Assembly: GCA_014529385.2 (NCBI GenBank)
Contig: CM043958.1
Span: forward strand, 78,840,669 to 78,904,668
DNA from: Adiantum capillus-veneris
Lineage: Eukaryota; Streptophyta; Polypodiopsida; Polypodiales; Pteridaceae
Length of the DNA: 64,000 nucleotides
Direction of reading: 5' to 3'
This document shows, one piece after another, positions 44,926-56,334 of this stretch (position 1 is its first letter; every line of letters starts with the position of its first letter). A program made the translations under genes and the position numbers. Under the pieces are notes generated by a model. That model saw nothing but the letters and a program-made list of their open reading frames with translations. It had not been told where the DNA came from and ran no database searches.

Positions 44926-45768
44926 AGTGATTTGTGTGGACCTATGCCTAACCTATCTCTAGGGGGAGCTTCTTACTTTATGACATTTATAGATGATTAC
45001 ACGAGGAAAGTATGGGTTTACTTTCTCAAGCACACGGATGAAGCGTTTAATGTTTTTAAAACGTTTGTGACACTTGTGGAGAATCAGAGTGGCAAGAAGC
45101 TTAAATGCTTACGCACTGACAATGGTGGAGAGTATGTTTCAAAGGCCTTTCAGGACTTTTGTGAGTCAAAAGGTATAAAACGTGAACTTACTGCTCCTTA
45201 CAATCCTCCTCAAAATGGTGTTGCTGAGAGGATGAATAGGACCATACAAGAGAAGGTCAGAAGTATGTTGTCTAATGCACAGCTGCCAAATGGGTTTTGG
45301 GCTGAAGCTGTATCAACAGCTCTTCATCTTGTAAATAGGTCGCCTAGCAAGGTTTTGCAGAAGGATTCAGTGCCAGAGATGGTATGGTCAGGCAAAATGC
45401 CCTCATACAAGCATCTCAGAGTCTTTGGCTGTGAGGCATATACTCACGTTCCAAAGGAATTTAGGAACAAACTTGAGCCAAAGAGTAGAAAGTGCATCTT
45501 TCTAGGCTATGGTAATTCTGGTGAGATGGGGTACAAACTTTGGGATCCCGAATCTAGAAAGGTTGTCCGCAGCAATGATGTTCACTTTAATGAATCCAAA
45601 TATCATTCTAAACCAGAGATGGTTGAGGAGATTAGAAGAGTTGTCTTCCAAGAAGATGGACCTGCACGTGCAAGACAAAATGTCAGAGCTCAAGAGGAGC
45701 AAGGACAGGATAGAGTGGAACCACAGGTTGTGGCTGAGCTTGAGCCACCTATTGTGCGTAGATCTTGA
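44926..45768 (+). pseudogene. Copia integrase core and C-terminal part
   Basis: SDLCGPMPNLSLGGASYFMT, FIDDYTRKVWVYFLK, CLRTDNGGEYVSKAF and PPQNGVAERMNRTIQEKVRS give the D, D and E of the catalytic triad, all intact. The C-terminal FLGYGNSGEMGYKLWDPES and EPPIVRRS follow. A TGA at 45766, most simply from CGA, ends this segment. Confidence 0.9.
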
Positions 45769-46975
45769 CGTATCACGCGACCTCCTGATAGGTTTGTTCC
45801 ATCTATGAACTATGTCATGTTGACTGATTGCAATGAGCCTTCATGTTACAAGGAAGCAGTGCAAATGAAGGACTCCGGGAATTGGCAATTGGCCATGTAG
45901 TCAGAGATGACAGCTTTGCATAAAAACAATACATGGAAGCTAGTTAAATTACCACAGGGCAAAAAGGCTCTACCTTGTAAATGGGTTTACAGGTATAAGA
46001 TCACCGCTCATGATAGTCATCCAAAGTACAAAGCAAGTCTTGTTGCCAAGGGCTTTAAGCAAGAACAAGGCATTGACTTTGAGGAATTCTTCTCTCCGGT
46101 GGTCAAGATGACTAAATTGAGATGCTTTCTTGCATTGGTTGCCATATTAGATTTGGTGTTGCACCAAATGGATGTCAAGACAGCGTTCTTGCATGGTGAT
46201 TTAGATGTGGAAATTTACATGCACCAGCCAGAAGGGTTTGTTGAGAAAGGCAAGGAAGATTGGGTATGCCAGTTGTTAAAGAGTCTTTATGGCTTAAAAC
46301 AATCACCGAGGGCATGGTACCATAAATTCCACAAGTTTATGCTTTCTCAAGGCTACAAACATAGTGAGTTTGATCACTGTCTATATATAAAGAAGGCTAA
46401 GGATGGTAGTTGGCTGATCCTTATTTTGTATGTGGATGACATGTTGATTGCTGGCAAGAACTTGGAAGAAATTTCAGCTTTAAAGTCAAAGATGGCAAAA
46501 TCATTTGACATGAAAGACATGGGTGAGGCAAGTCATATACTTGGTATGCGCATTGAGAGAGACAGATCAAAGAAGTTGATTTGGTTATCTCAAACAGAGT
46601 ATATTGACAAGGTTTTGCAACGTTTCAATATGGAGAAGGGAAAGGCACTGAGTGTTCCATTGCCACCATATGTGAAACTTAGCAAACAAGATTGTCCTGT
46701 GTCTGAGGAAGAAAAGGCTGAAATGGATAAGATTCCATATGCGTCTGCAGTGGGTAGTTTGATGTATGCAATGATTTCTACTCGCCCAGACATTGCATTT
46801 GTAGTGGGAGTAGTAAGTCGATACATGTCAAACCCAGGCAAGAAACATTGGGAGGCAGTGAAAGGAATATTGAGATACCTGAAAGCTACAAAGAGTATGC
46901 GTACATGCTATGGGAGTCAGGAGCTAAGTGTAAAGGGTTTTACAGACTCAGATTATGCAGGTGACTTAGACTGTG
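45769..46975 (+). pseudogene. Copia reverse transcriptase and start of RNase H, 3'-truncated
   Basis: After a TAG at 45898 (CAG to TAG), RT reads NNTWKLVKLPQGKKALPCKW, VYRYKITAHDSH, DVKTAFLHGDLDVEIYMHQP, LKQSPRAWYHK and the catalytic LYVDDMLIAG near 46430. RNase H starts with GFTDSDYAGDLD (46938-46973) and stops there; the rest of RNase H, the polypurine tract and the 3' LTR are missing. The reading jumps straight into the gag of GypA-2. Confidence 0.92.
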
Positions 46976-46997
46976 ATAAATTGCATTGCTAAGTTTG

Positions 46998-48349
46998 ATG
47001 AATTTAAGATCAGGAAGACACGTTCTTAGAGATCAAAAGGTGGCAGGTGATCAAGATAGCCTAGTGTCCACCGAGGAGAGTGTAACTCAGGCAAGGCTAG
47101 ATCCACTAGCACCGATCATTAAGAAGGATAGTGATACTAACACTTCATCCGATGAGTCCTTCTTCATGATGGGTAGTCAACAGCCATGAGGTTTCTCCGA
47201 TGAAGGACCAATGCTAGGAGGAAGCACCTCCCAAAATCCTTTGAACGATTCCAAGTTCACTATAATCTTCTTAGAAGGAACAAACTCGAGGGGAGCCTAG
47301 TTTATTATGACTATCAAGGACGCAAGTGTATTTGTATTGAAGAAAGACCTGCTCAGAGACTAGAGATAATTAAAGTTCTATGATGATGGAGGTAGATTCC
47401 GAGATGAAAAGGGGAACCACTATCTGATAGTTAGTAACCCTGAGGATTACAACAGATATGGAGATAACGTGGCAAAAAGAAAAATGGTTTCAGAAACTCA
47501 AGAACCGCCTCCAAAGATTGATCGACCTGGAGCTCTTTTTATGTATGATAAGAAAAAAACCAGGGTCTCTACCTATAATGAGAATGTGGGAATTTACAAG
47601 CATGAGAGCGAGGGAGTAGTCTCTTATTTTTGATGCAAAGAACCCTACCCAAACAAATTAAGCAAAGACAAGTTTCTTTACTTATTCTCCTATGAAATTG
47701 CTATGGGGAAGGATATCATTTTTGTTGATAGGTACGGGCGAGAATACAAATGTATTCTCCCAGAGGAGGTAGAAAAGGCAAAAGTTCCGGAGACATCAAC
47801 ATATGCCCCCGGAGGAGTGCCAAGGGTCACCTACACCCCTAGCAAATCAACAAATCCATTTTCAAAAGAATATGACGCGACCTCACATTCTAACCGGCAA
47901 CAGACGTTCAACTACCAAAACCAACCAGCAACCCAACCATCATTGTAGGCATGGCTTCGATAAAGTGCAACATTAGAACAAGACCGAAATCGAGATGGTT
48001 ATCCAGCCGCACGAGGGCTAAGGGATTTACAAGAACCACCACTCTATTCACGGAATCAAGGCAAGAGTAAACCAAAAACTCAAGAGTCAACAGAGCCTGG
48101 AAGACAACCCATAGAACGAGTTCGAAGAGATGAACCACCTCTTGCAAAAACCATCATAAATTATGCTTAGGGTCACCTCTAGGAGAGGAACCCTGACACT
48201 ACCGAAGTCCAAAAGAGGTATATGGATTGGGACGAGGAGAACCAATGATGAGATTTGTAGACCATCATAGAATTAGACCTTCTCAGGTGTAAAAATGGGT
48301 AAACAAGAAATACACGGGAAATAGAGATCCTAGGGATCATGTAGCAGCC
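46998..48349 (+). pseudogene. GypA-2 gag, N-terminal part
   Basis: It starts MNLRSGRHVLRDQ, a typical gypsy gag start. Broken frames continue with GSLVYYDYQGRKCICIEERP, EKGNHYLIVSNPEDY and GKDIIFVDRYGREYKCILPE (47703-47768), with counterparts in GypA-1 near 24330-24470 (KIYMDRNGTQYLQVDN). Stops are frequent between 47190 and 47690. No 5' LTR or leader is present. Confidence 0.75.
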
Positions 48350-48352
48350 TTT

Positions 48353-49681
48353 GTGCGTGTAATTAGAGCTAAAGAGGTGTTATACTTCCCTACCCAATTT
48401 GCAGGGATTGGACTGACCCTAGAAGAGGATGTTGCTACTTGGTTTGACTTTGTGGAGGGTAGAGACTTTGAGTCTATGGAGGAGGTGTTTGACGAGTTTA
48501 TTGAGAAATTCTCACAAAGGGGGATAGCTCATAATACAGTCTCACAAATCCATAAATTCAAAGAGAAAGAAGGGAAATCTATGCGAAAGGCAGCCCTACG
48601 ACTAAAAAGATATGTTAAGGTTTTCCCTGTGGAAGAACTACCAACTCAGTCCAGATTTATGCCTATATTTATTCAAGGACTAAGGAATGCAGATCTCCAG
48701 AAGGACTTACATATGAAGAGGAGCACGACGTTAAATGAGTTAACTAAGGAGGCTCTTTACCTTGTAGACAATTGTGCAGTCTATAAAGAGGGTGAATTCA
48801 AGGATCTTGACAACAATTCATCCTCACAACAAAGTGGAAGTAAGTCTGCTAAGACAGCACCGAAAGGAGAAGTAGCTGTAAGCCAGGAGCAGCTTGTAGA
48901 GGAAGTGCTAAAAAAGATTAACCTGTATGCCAAACCTCAAGATAAACAGCCAAAGTGGTGTGCTATTGAACAAAAATGGACAAACCATGTGACGGAGGAA
49001 TGTTATTATAACAAGGGATATGTTATTACTAGGACCTGTAGGTGTAGAAAGACCACAACCAGTGTTGGGGCAGCAACCACCCCTACCAAGATTACGACCA
49101 GTCTCGGCATAAGATACACACCAACAGTAAATGAACCACAGGAGAAGGCTTTGGTACCTATGCATGCATATTACGAAGATTCCAATGGATATGCTGCAAA
49201 TCCTGTCTACCATCCACCGGAAGAACGCCCAACGCCAGAACCTTGGAGCATGATGGGAAGTGCAGGACCACCAACAGCTGCAGAGGCAGCAGGAGAAGGA
49301 AGATATAGCTTGGATGAACGAACATTGTTGTTCATAGCCAACGAAGGCATGGGCGAGCAGAGATATGTATACCAACAAAGAGGAGCTCAAGGAGCAACTC
49401 AACAGCCTAAGGGACCCTGCTACAAGTGTGGTGGAGACCATTGGCTAGGAGACTGTCCTCATGATGAAATCATTAGATTCAACGGATATTGCACCGAGTG
49501 TGGAATTACTCATTTGATTCCTGATTGTCCTAAGAACCCGAGAAAAGGAGCAAAAACTACCTTGAACATGCTGGAAGCAGTGCCTTCCAGTGGAGGGTCA
49601 GAAAACGAGACAGTAATACCTATTCAGGTAGTGGCACGAGCCCAAGCTCAAAGAATGACAAATGAACCCATAATTGAATAG
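48353..49681 (+). pseudogene. GypA-2 gag, capsid and zinc-knuckle part (442 codons open)
   Basis: Capsid-like part about residues 1-150 (EVLYFPTQFAGIGLTLEEDV, FSQRGIAHNTVSQIHKFKEK). Then KWCAIEQKWTNHVTEECYY (about residue 203) and two knuckles: CYKCGGDHWLGDC and CTECGITHLIPDC, both C-x2-C-x3-H-x4-C, one residue shorter than the usual spacing. The ending PKNPRKGAKTTLNMLEAVPS matches GypA-1 near 22480-22520. The first codon is not a true start, since gag begins upstream. Confidence 0.85.
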
Positions 49682-49719
49682 TCAAAAACCGATGCCCCAA
49701 GTTCAGAAATGAAAAATCA

Positions 49720-50480
49720 GAGAAGCACTTGGAAAGCTAGAAAGGCGCGTATGAAAGCCAGGAGAGAACGAGAGCAAACGGCTCTATCCGCGTAGTTAAA
49801 ACACACAAAGGATAGATTAGAGCGGTTAGAGGATCTAACTAGTCTAAGGTCACACACTGCGGCAACCATAGCATCCAAGGAAATAGCAGAACCCAAAAGT
49901 GCAGGATCAGGAGGATCAGTGTTGGCAGAAAAGGTAAATGAGCAGTTAGACACACTTTTCAAAGCATACGAAGCCAGACTCAAAAACAACCAAACCCAAG
50001 AGCAAAGATGGATGACTTATCCATATGTAGAAATAGAAAAACAGAGGTTGGAAATGTGTCGAAAGATGATTGAAACAGCCCAATCCTTGATAGAAAACCC
50101 GCTTGCTAAACTTGCAAGTTGGCATGAAGCACCAGCTCCAACCCCTATCAAACCAACTTTAGAGAAACAAGTAGACACGAAGAAGAGACTCGCGACTGCC
50201 TCTGAGTCTAGGGGAGAACATATCATAGTGCCAAATACAATAGATGGGACAATTGATGGTTTCCAGCCTAAAACATTGGTAGAAATGGGTAAGGATTGTA
50301 ACGGTCTAGATGACCTGTGGAAGCAAATCCGTGATGCCAACGAAGCTAATAGGGTGAGTTACCAAATGAATAGCACGAGAAAAGAGAAAAATGAGATCTT
50401 ACCTCCCATTGAAGAATTTGAGGCAAGATCACAAATGAGCTTTGATATGCATTCACAAGGGGGAGACCAGGGATAAATTA
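49720..50480 (+). pseudogene. GypA-2 gag-protease spacer
   Basis: A charged frame at 49919-50476 (LAEKVNEQLDTLFKAYEARL; EIEKQRLEMCRKMIETAQSL; PNTIDGTIDGFQPKTLVEMG) of probable helical character. No domain is recognised. The corresponding GypA-1 spacer is at 21331-22409. Confidence 0.6.
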
Positions 50481-50554
50481 GTTCAGGGCACAACCAACCA
50501 AACTCGCTAAAAACTCTACCCTCTTACCTAGGGGAGTATGAAGCCAAGTCTGAG

Positions 50555-51383
50555 GTGAGAGCAATCCCATCTCAAAGACTTTCTTCCAACAGAGTGATGG
50601 ATTCACAAGGGTTGATTGAGTTATTGTCCACCTCTATGGCATGCACAATAACCTTAGCCGAACTCCTAAGGCTACGACCAAACATGTGGACCACCGTAGG
50701 CAAATGCTTAGAAAAATTTGGAGTAAAAGACCCCACCTCGAAGCTTCAAGAAGGGATCAGAGAATTGGACAAGCCTCAACTAAACACTAGGCCAGTACCT
50801 TTAAACACTAGGAGAATATTGCGAGGGAGAAGATGGAAATACCACACTACGAGTAGAATTCCAAGGAGTAGTTTCCAAAGCTATCCTTGACAGTGGAGCA
50901 GGAGTCACTATCGCCACCAAGGAGATCTGGAAAAAATGGGAAAAATCGGCTTTGAGAGCTACCAGAATGAAATTGCAACTGGCAGATGAGTTCATGGAAA
51001 AGCCTCTAGGACTTTTAGAAAAAGTAATTGTCACCTTGTGCGGAATCGAGTATGAGAATACATTCGCAATAGTCGATTTCGACAGAAAGAACAATTACGA
51101 GATCATCTTGGGAAGACCAGTCATGAGACAATTAAAGATGGTCCAAGATTGGGATTACGACCACATATACCTCAGACATGGCGAGACTACAACCAAAATA
51201 CACCTAAAAGACCATAGTTACAAAGATATGAACCAGACACCAGTGGAAGAGTTTGATTCAGCTACATTGGCAGGGTCCGAACTCCCAGCATGGTTAGGGA
51301 AAAAAAAAAGAGCTATGGATGTGCGAAGCTTCACATTGTGGGAGCTTAAAAAGAGAGGAACGTGTCTTAGAAAGAGCTATTGA
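50555..51383 (+). pseudogene. GypA-2 aspartic protease (first)
   Basis: The active site AILDSGAGVTIATKEIW lies at about 50872-50922, after a frame change; TRMKLQLADEFMEKPLGLLE, CGIEYENTFAIVDF and NYEIILGRPVMRQLKMVQDW complete the fold. It sits ahead of RT, the normal place. LKDHSYKDMNQTPVEEFDSA follows, the segment in which CACTA-1 interrupts GypA-1. Confidence 0.85.
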
Positions 51384-52253
51384 GGACAAGGATTATATTC
51401 CAGAACCTTTTCTCGAAGATGGCTTAGAACCTCTGGAATGGGAACACATACTAGCAACATTGGATGTCTGTACCATTACAGACAGCCCAACGCCAAAATT
51501 TGCGATAAGGACGGCTATGATGTGCTACCCTATTACATGGTAAGCCTTATACCAGCAAAAGATGAGACTGTAGAACCACCAGAACAAAAAGAGTTTTATA
51601 ACTCCTCTGAGCATCTGGAGGTAAATAACGATGTAGATAACGAGTGTTTAGACAGCTCAAGCGAGCGTGGGGAGAAAATAGCTAATATCAAGATTTATGA
51701 TTTTGCCAATCAGCACCCTAGACGCCAGGAACAATATAGAAAAAAAGAGCAGAAAACAAAATTAGAGATAACCTGATGCCCAGGATAAAAGATAAAACTC
51801 ACTATCTAATGCTTGTCAAAGCAGAGGATTGTGTAAAAGGCCAAATATCAGGAAGATTCTCAAGAGTGCGAAGGGAAGGAACCCAAGAGGAAATAGAACA
51901 AGTACGGAAGACTAAAACAAAAACAAAATAAAAAAGATCCCAACAATCAAAACAGGAAAAAACAAAAGACCTAGAGTAGACCAAAATGGAGCGTAAAAAG
52001 AAATACCAAGAACTAAAATGGTCATTACGAGAGGTATGGACTACTAAGGGAGAAAGTGATGGTAAGGAGGAGTCAGAAAAGGGAAACATGAATGTACCAT
52101 CCCACTATCAAAAATTCACCATCCAGGACAGAAAAATCATAATGACACCACTAGTCAAGGAAAGAATAAACCAGGAATCTTACGATGGGCCGAAAAATGC
52201 AAAACGGATAGACCTCGCTGCATTAGGTGAAAATCCCTAGCCGGTCTATATTG
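51384..52253 (+). pseudogene. GypA-2 protease-RT spacer
   Basis: Broken frames with LEPLEWEHILATLDVCT, DGYDVLPYYM, RKKKYQELKWSLREVW and SHYQKFTIQDRKIIMTPLVK. The same blocks lie in GypA-1 at 13001-13786. The function is unknown. Confidence 0.75.
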
Positions 52254-53760
52254 CAATCTATTTAGAGCTTGGAGAAGAAGAACTGCTAACAAAACTTCTC
52301 AAGAAGTATAAAGATGTGTTCGCATGGTCCTACAAAGACCTCAAAGGAGTTGATCCATCGATATGCCAACATACAATTCCGTTGAAATCAGATGCCAAAC
52401 CTAGCAAACATCGTCCTTACACATATAATGACACATTTGCTAAACGAATCAAAGAGGAGATTGACAAGATGATGGATGCTGAATTCATCTATAAAATCAA
52501 ACATACAGATTGGGTGTCACCCATTGTGGTTGTCCCCAAAAAGAATGGAAAGCTGCGTGTTTGTGTGAACCTCAAAAAAGTAAATGCAGCCACAATAAGG
52601 GATTATTATCCCTTACCGATCACAGAACATGTACTTGAGAGGGTGGCTGGGAAATGGGCGTATTCCTTTCTAGATGGATTTTCAGGGTATAACCAACTGG
52701 GAATTGCAGTAGAGGATCAACGCAAAAGAGTATTTGCCACAGAATGGGGAATATATGCATATAGAGTTATGCCTTTTGGCTTAACCAATGTCCCATCTAC
52801 CTTTCAAAGGTTAATGACTCATGCGTTCAAAGAATATATGAGAATATTCTTAGAAATATGGATGATCTCTCTGTACACTCTCTTGTATGAGAAGAACATA
52901 TTGACCATTTACAAAAGGTATTTGAAAAGTGCAGAACATATCAAATCTGTCTCAACCCGAAAAAGTGCATTTTTATGGTTAGGCAAGGCCGCATCTTAGG
53001 ACATATTGTCTCAAGAAATGACATAACCACTGACCTAAACAAAATCAGAGTCATAACCGACTTGCCCAGGCCTACTAATTCCAAACAAGTACAGTCCTTC
53101 ATGGGACACTACGGATATTATTGAAGATTCATATATATGTATGCAGTCATTGCACAACCTCTGTATCCTTAATTAGTCAGTTTCAACTGGATTGAGGAGC
53201 GTGAAACTTCATTCCAAAAGCTTAAGGAAAACCTTGTAGCAGCACATGTACTTAAAGCACCAGATTGGAAAAAGATATTCCATGTTCACATTGATGCATC
53301 CGCATATGCAATCGGGAGTATTCTGGCTTAACCTGGAGATGGAACAATGGATTTTCTAGTTTGTTATGTAAGCCGACACTTAAATAGTGCAGAAAAGAAC
53401 TACACAACCACGGAAAGAGAAGGATTAGGAATGATTTATGCTGTAAAGAAATTTCGGCATTATTTGCTTGCAAACAAATTTGTGTTCTTCACAGATCATC
53501 AAGCTCTTTTATATTTAGTAAATAAACCATGCAATACTGGGAGAATTGTACGCTGGTTTATTATATTTCTAGAATTTGATTTCATAGTGGTGGTCAAAAA
53601 GGATAAAACTCATCTACGGGCGGATCATCTTTTAAGGCTGCAAAACGGGAAAGCTCCTGAAGGAGTAGACGATGACATACCTGATGCTTATCTTTTCAAT
53701 ATTGAAATGATACCCAAATGGTCTCGGGAAATTATTAGCTTTCTTTCCTTTGGAGGTAGA
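52254..53760 (+). pseudogene. GypA-2 reverse transcriptase and RNase H
   Basis: RT: SPIVVVPKKNGKLRVCVNLK, YSFLDGFSGYNQ, ATEWGIYAYRVMPFGLTN (52316-52800). The catalytic motif is split by a frameshift near 52855: the alternate frame reads NMDDLSVHS. Then GRILGHIVSRNDITTDLNK and FMGHYGYY. RNase H: HVHIDASAYAIGSILA near 53285; YTTTEREGLGMIYAVKKFRH; FFTDHQALLYLVNKP; RADHLLRLQNG. Stops at 53124 and 53331 and the frameshift inactivate it. Confidence 0.88.
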
Positions 53761-54939
53761 TTTGATAACAAGGAAGACATATCCAAACAACAAACAATTC
53801 GACAAACAAAAGCCTTCCAGTTGATTGCAGGACAACTGTATCATCTAGGCTTGGACCAACTTCTACGATTATGTATAAATCCTGAGGAATTTGAGTGTTA
53901 TCTTGAAGAAGAACACGTCCAGGATTGTGCATTTCATTGTTCAACAATGAAAACACACCAAAGACTGAAACAATCAGGGGTTTATTGGCCAACTATGTTT
54001 GCTGACACACATGCTTATGTGAACAGTTGTACTATATGTAGTGCCAAACGACTGGTGGATCACGCGACATTGTTTCAGGTAAACATTTCACCTGCATGGA
54101 GTCAATATATCATTGCTTTCTTAACAAGGACATTTCCTGAAAACATAACAAAAGCGCGGAAAAGGGCCATAGAGCTGGAGGCTCACGACTTTAATTTAAT
54201 TTGGAATCAACTCTATAAGCGAGGAAAGGACAATCAACTTAGAATCCGTGCAAGTGAAAGTGAATACCTACTGATTCTAGAACACGCACATGGAGGTATA
54301 AGTGGAGGCCATTTTTCAGGCGATAAGACGGCAAAAATTGTCTTAACCGACAGGAATATGGTGGCCTACATTGCATATGGATGATGAGGAGTTTGTAAAG
54401 CGTTGTGATGCATGTTAGCGCACTAAAGTGCTGATAAAAAGAGATGAGATGCCACTACGGACAATGATGGGAGCACGGGCATTTGCAAAATGGGGCATTG
54501 ATTTTGTGGGGCCTATTTCACCCCTGTATATTGCACCCATACCCAATATATCATTGTGGATATGGACTATCTAGATGATCTTGAAAAGCTAGATGAACTT
54601 CGATTGAGAGCTGTAGCTTCGATCTATGCTAAAAAGAGAAGACAAAAAGAGTTTTTTGACAAGCATGTGCACACGAAAGAGTTCAAAACAGGTGATTATG
54701 TACTTGTTTATACCTTGAAGCAACATGCCAAGAAACTTAAAAAGCGAGGGATGGGACCCTTTGTGATTAGTGACTTATCACAAAGTGGAGCTGTCAAACT
54801 TGCTACATTAGCAGAGAAAAAAATGCCAAATTGGATTAGAGGGTGTCGATTAAAAAATTATCATTTACCACTAACACAGGATATGCTTCAACAAATCCAT
54901 CAAGAAAAACAATGGATGAAGGAGAAACAGAGGGTATGA
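53761..54939 (+). pseudogene. GypA-2 integrase with core deletion
   Basis: The zinc domain (HVQDCAFHCSTMKTHQRLKQ; YVNSCTICS) is followed by a partial second zinc-like segment (HAHGGISGGHFSGDKTAKI). The core starts with FAKWGIDFVGPI (first D) and THTQYIIVDMDYL near 54540-54575. There the sequence jumps, in frame, to DDLEKLDELRLRAVASIYAK, the integrase C-terminal region, then TGDYVLVYTLKQHAKKLKKR and GMGPFVISDLS. The second D and the E, present in GypA-1, are deleted. The short repeat CTAGATGA on both sides of a 10-base stretch at 54571-54596 could have taken part. Confidence 0.85.
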
Positions 54940-55728
54940 GAAGAAGCCCAAGCAGAAGCAAAAGAACGCATTGCAAAAAGACGGCTTCTACGACAACAAC
55001 AACAATGTGGCTCACCGTTGTGAATAGATGTTATTCAACTTACGAATTTTGGTGAAGACATAGTGGAGCCAATAATTGCAGTCAAAGTGGGTAGTAATCA
55101 AGTTGAATCGACGGCATTGCTTGATTCTGGAGCTCAAGCAAATCTTATCTCTTACAAATTATACAAACAACTCAAGCCCAAAGATCAACTACATCCTACT
55201 CCACAAGTGCTGGAAAGTAGTACATCACATTCGCTAAAAACATTGGGCTGGACTATATTGCATGTACAAATGCATCAATATATTTACCCACACAAGTTTT
55301 ACGTAGTGGAGGATGAGAGCACACTACACCACATGTTGTTGGGACAACCTTGGCAAAAAGATTATAATGTGCAGATAGATTGGAATTCGGATGCAGTCAA
55401 AATTCAGCATGCACAAGAACAACAGGTGGTAATCTTTTCTCAGCAACCCCGAAAGAACCAGATGACAGCACCACAATCATGGGATAAAGAACCAAAAGGA
55501 TGGGTGCCACTAAAGTACAACACAATACCCATGGCGAACAAGCAGGGAACTGCCAACCATGTTCACTACAAACATAAAACAACACAGACCGCAGTGAAAA
55601 TATCAAGGTTAGCAACATGTGAAAAACAAGTATGGGTACGGAAGGATAGATGTGACATGGCAGACAAACCACAATACAACAGGGAAGTCAACAGAAGCAC
55701 ACAGTTCAACCAAAAATCAAGGGAATAA
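54940..55728 (+). pseudogene. Second aspartic-protease-like domain behind GypA-2 integrase
   Basis: The integrase frame continues past two TGA codons (54937-54939 and 55021-55023), through an Arg/Gln-rich linker, into VEPIIAVKVGSNQVESTALL, DSGAQANLISYKLYKQLKP (DSG near 55123), and HHMLLGQPWQKDYNVQIDW (about 55330-55383). This is the DSG...LLG.PW layout of a retropepsin-like fold. The element already has a normal protease ahead of RT, so this is a second copy in an unusual place. The rest of the frame is polar. GypA-1 lacks this part because it is cut off in the integrase. A role in cleavage or only in binding cannot be told. Confidence 0.7.
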
Positions 55729-56318
55729 AAAGATATGGATCCCAAAGAGAATACTCAGTAACAACTTAAATGAGACTCACATTTGGATCCCGAAACCAAA
55801 GCAACAGGAACATCGGCATGCAGACACACACTACATATGAAACGGACAAACCGATATATGTGGATGCAAATCAGTCGCACAACAATGACGACCACAAAAG
55901 TGGCCATAAACCTCCAAAAACCTCCAAAATAAAGCACAAATGGAAAACAAAAGAGAAAAAGACTATGGCCAATTCCGCCACGACAAGTCTCTCCAAGGAG
56001 ACAACCATGGCCATAATCACAGTAGCGGCAAACCAAGCGACTTTTGCAAGAAAGACGATTAAACATAGAGCGGTAGAGTTACAACTTTTACTTGAAAAAA
56101 AAATCCGCCAACCAAATCAACAAAAAACAGGAAACCTTGACGTCGAATGCCAATAAGCATCTTGCTTATTCCCTCCTCTTGCACAACAATGATTGTTCCA
56201 TGCATTGACTAAGTATGCATCATATAGGGCCATATTACACAGTCGAGCATTAGCACAATTTTTAATCCATGCACGGCACATACACCGAGGCGATACTTTG
56301 TCATCCGGGAGGACTCCG
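55729..56318 (+). other. GypA-2 3' region, Lys/Thr-rich frame then untranslated
   Basis: A 128-codon frame at 55770-56156 is rich in Lys, Thr, Asn and Gln (HKSGHKPPKTSKIKHKWKTK) with no domain. After it no frame is seen up to the polypurine tract. Confidence 0.45.
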
Positions 56319-56334
56319 ACTAGGAGGGGGGGAG
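56319..56334 (+). other. GypA-2 polypurine tract
   Basis: ACTAGGAGGGGGGGAG; identical in all 16 bases to the tract at 61921-61936 ahead of the LTR of the pol-less element. The base pair that follows is GC, not the TG expected at an LTR start. GCATTC also occurs near the putative LTR start of GypA-1 (reversed, near 10170). Confidence 0.7.
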
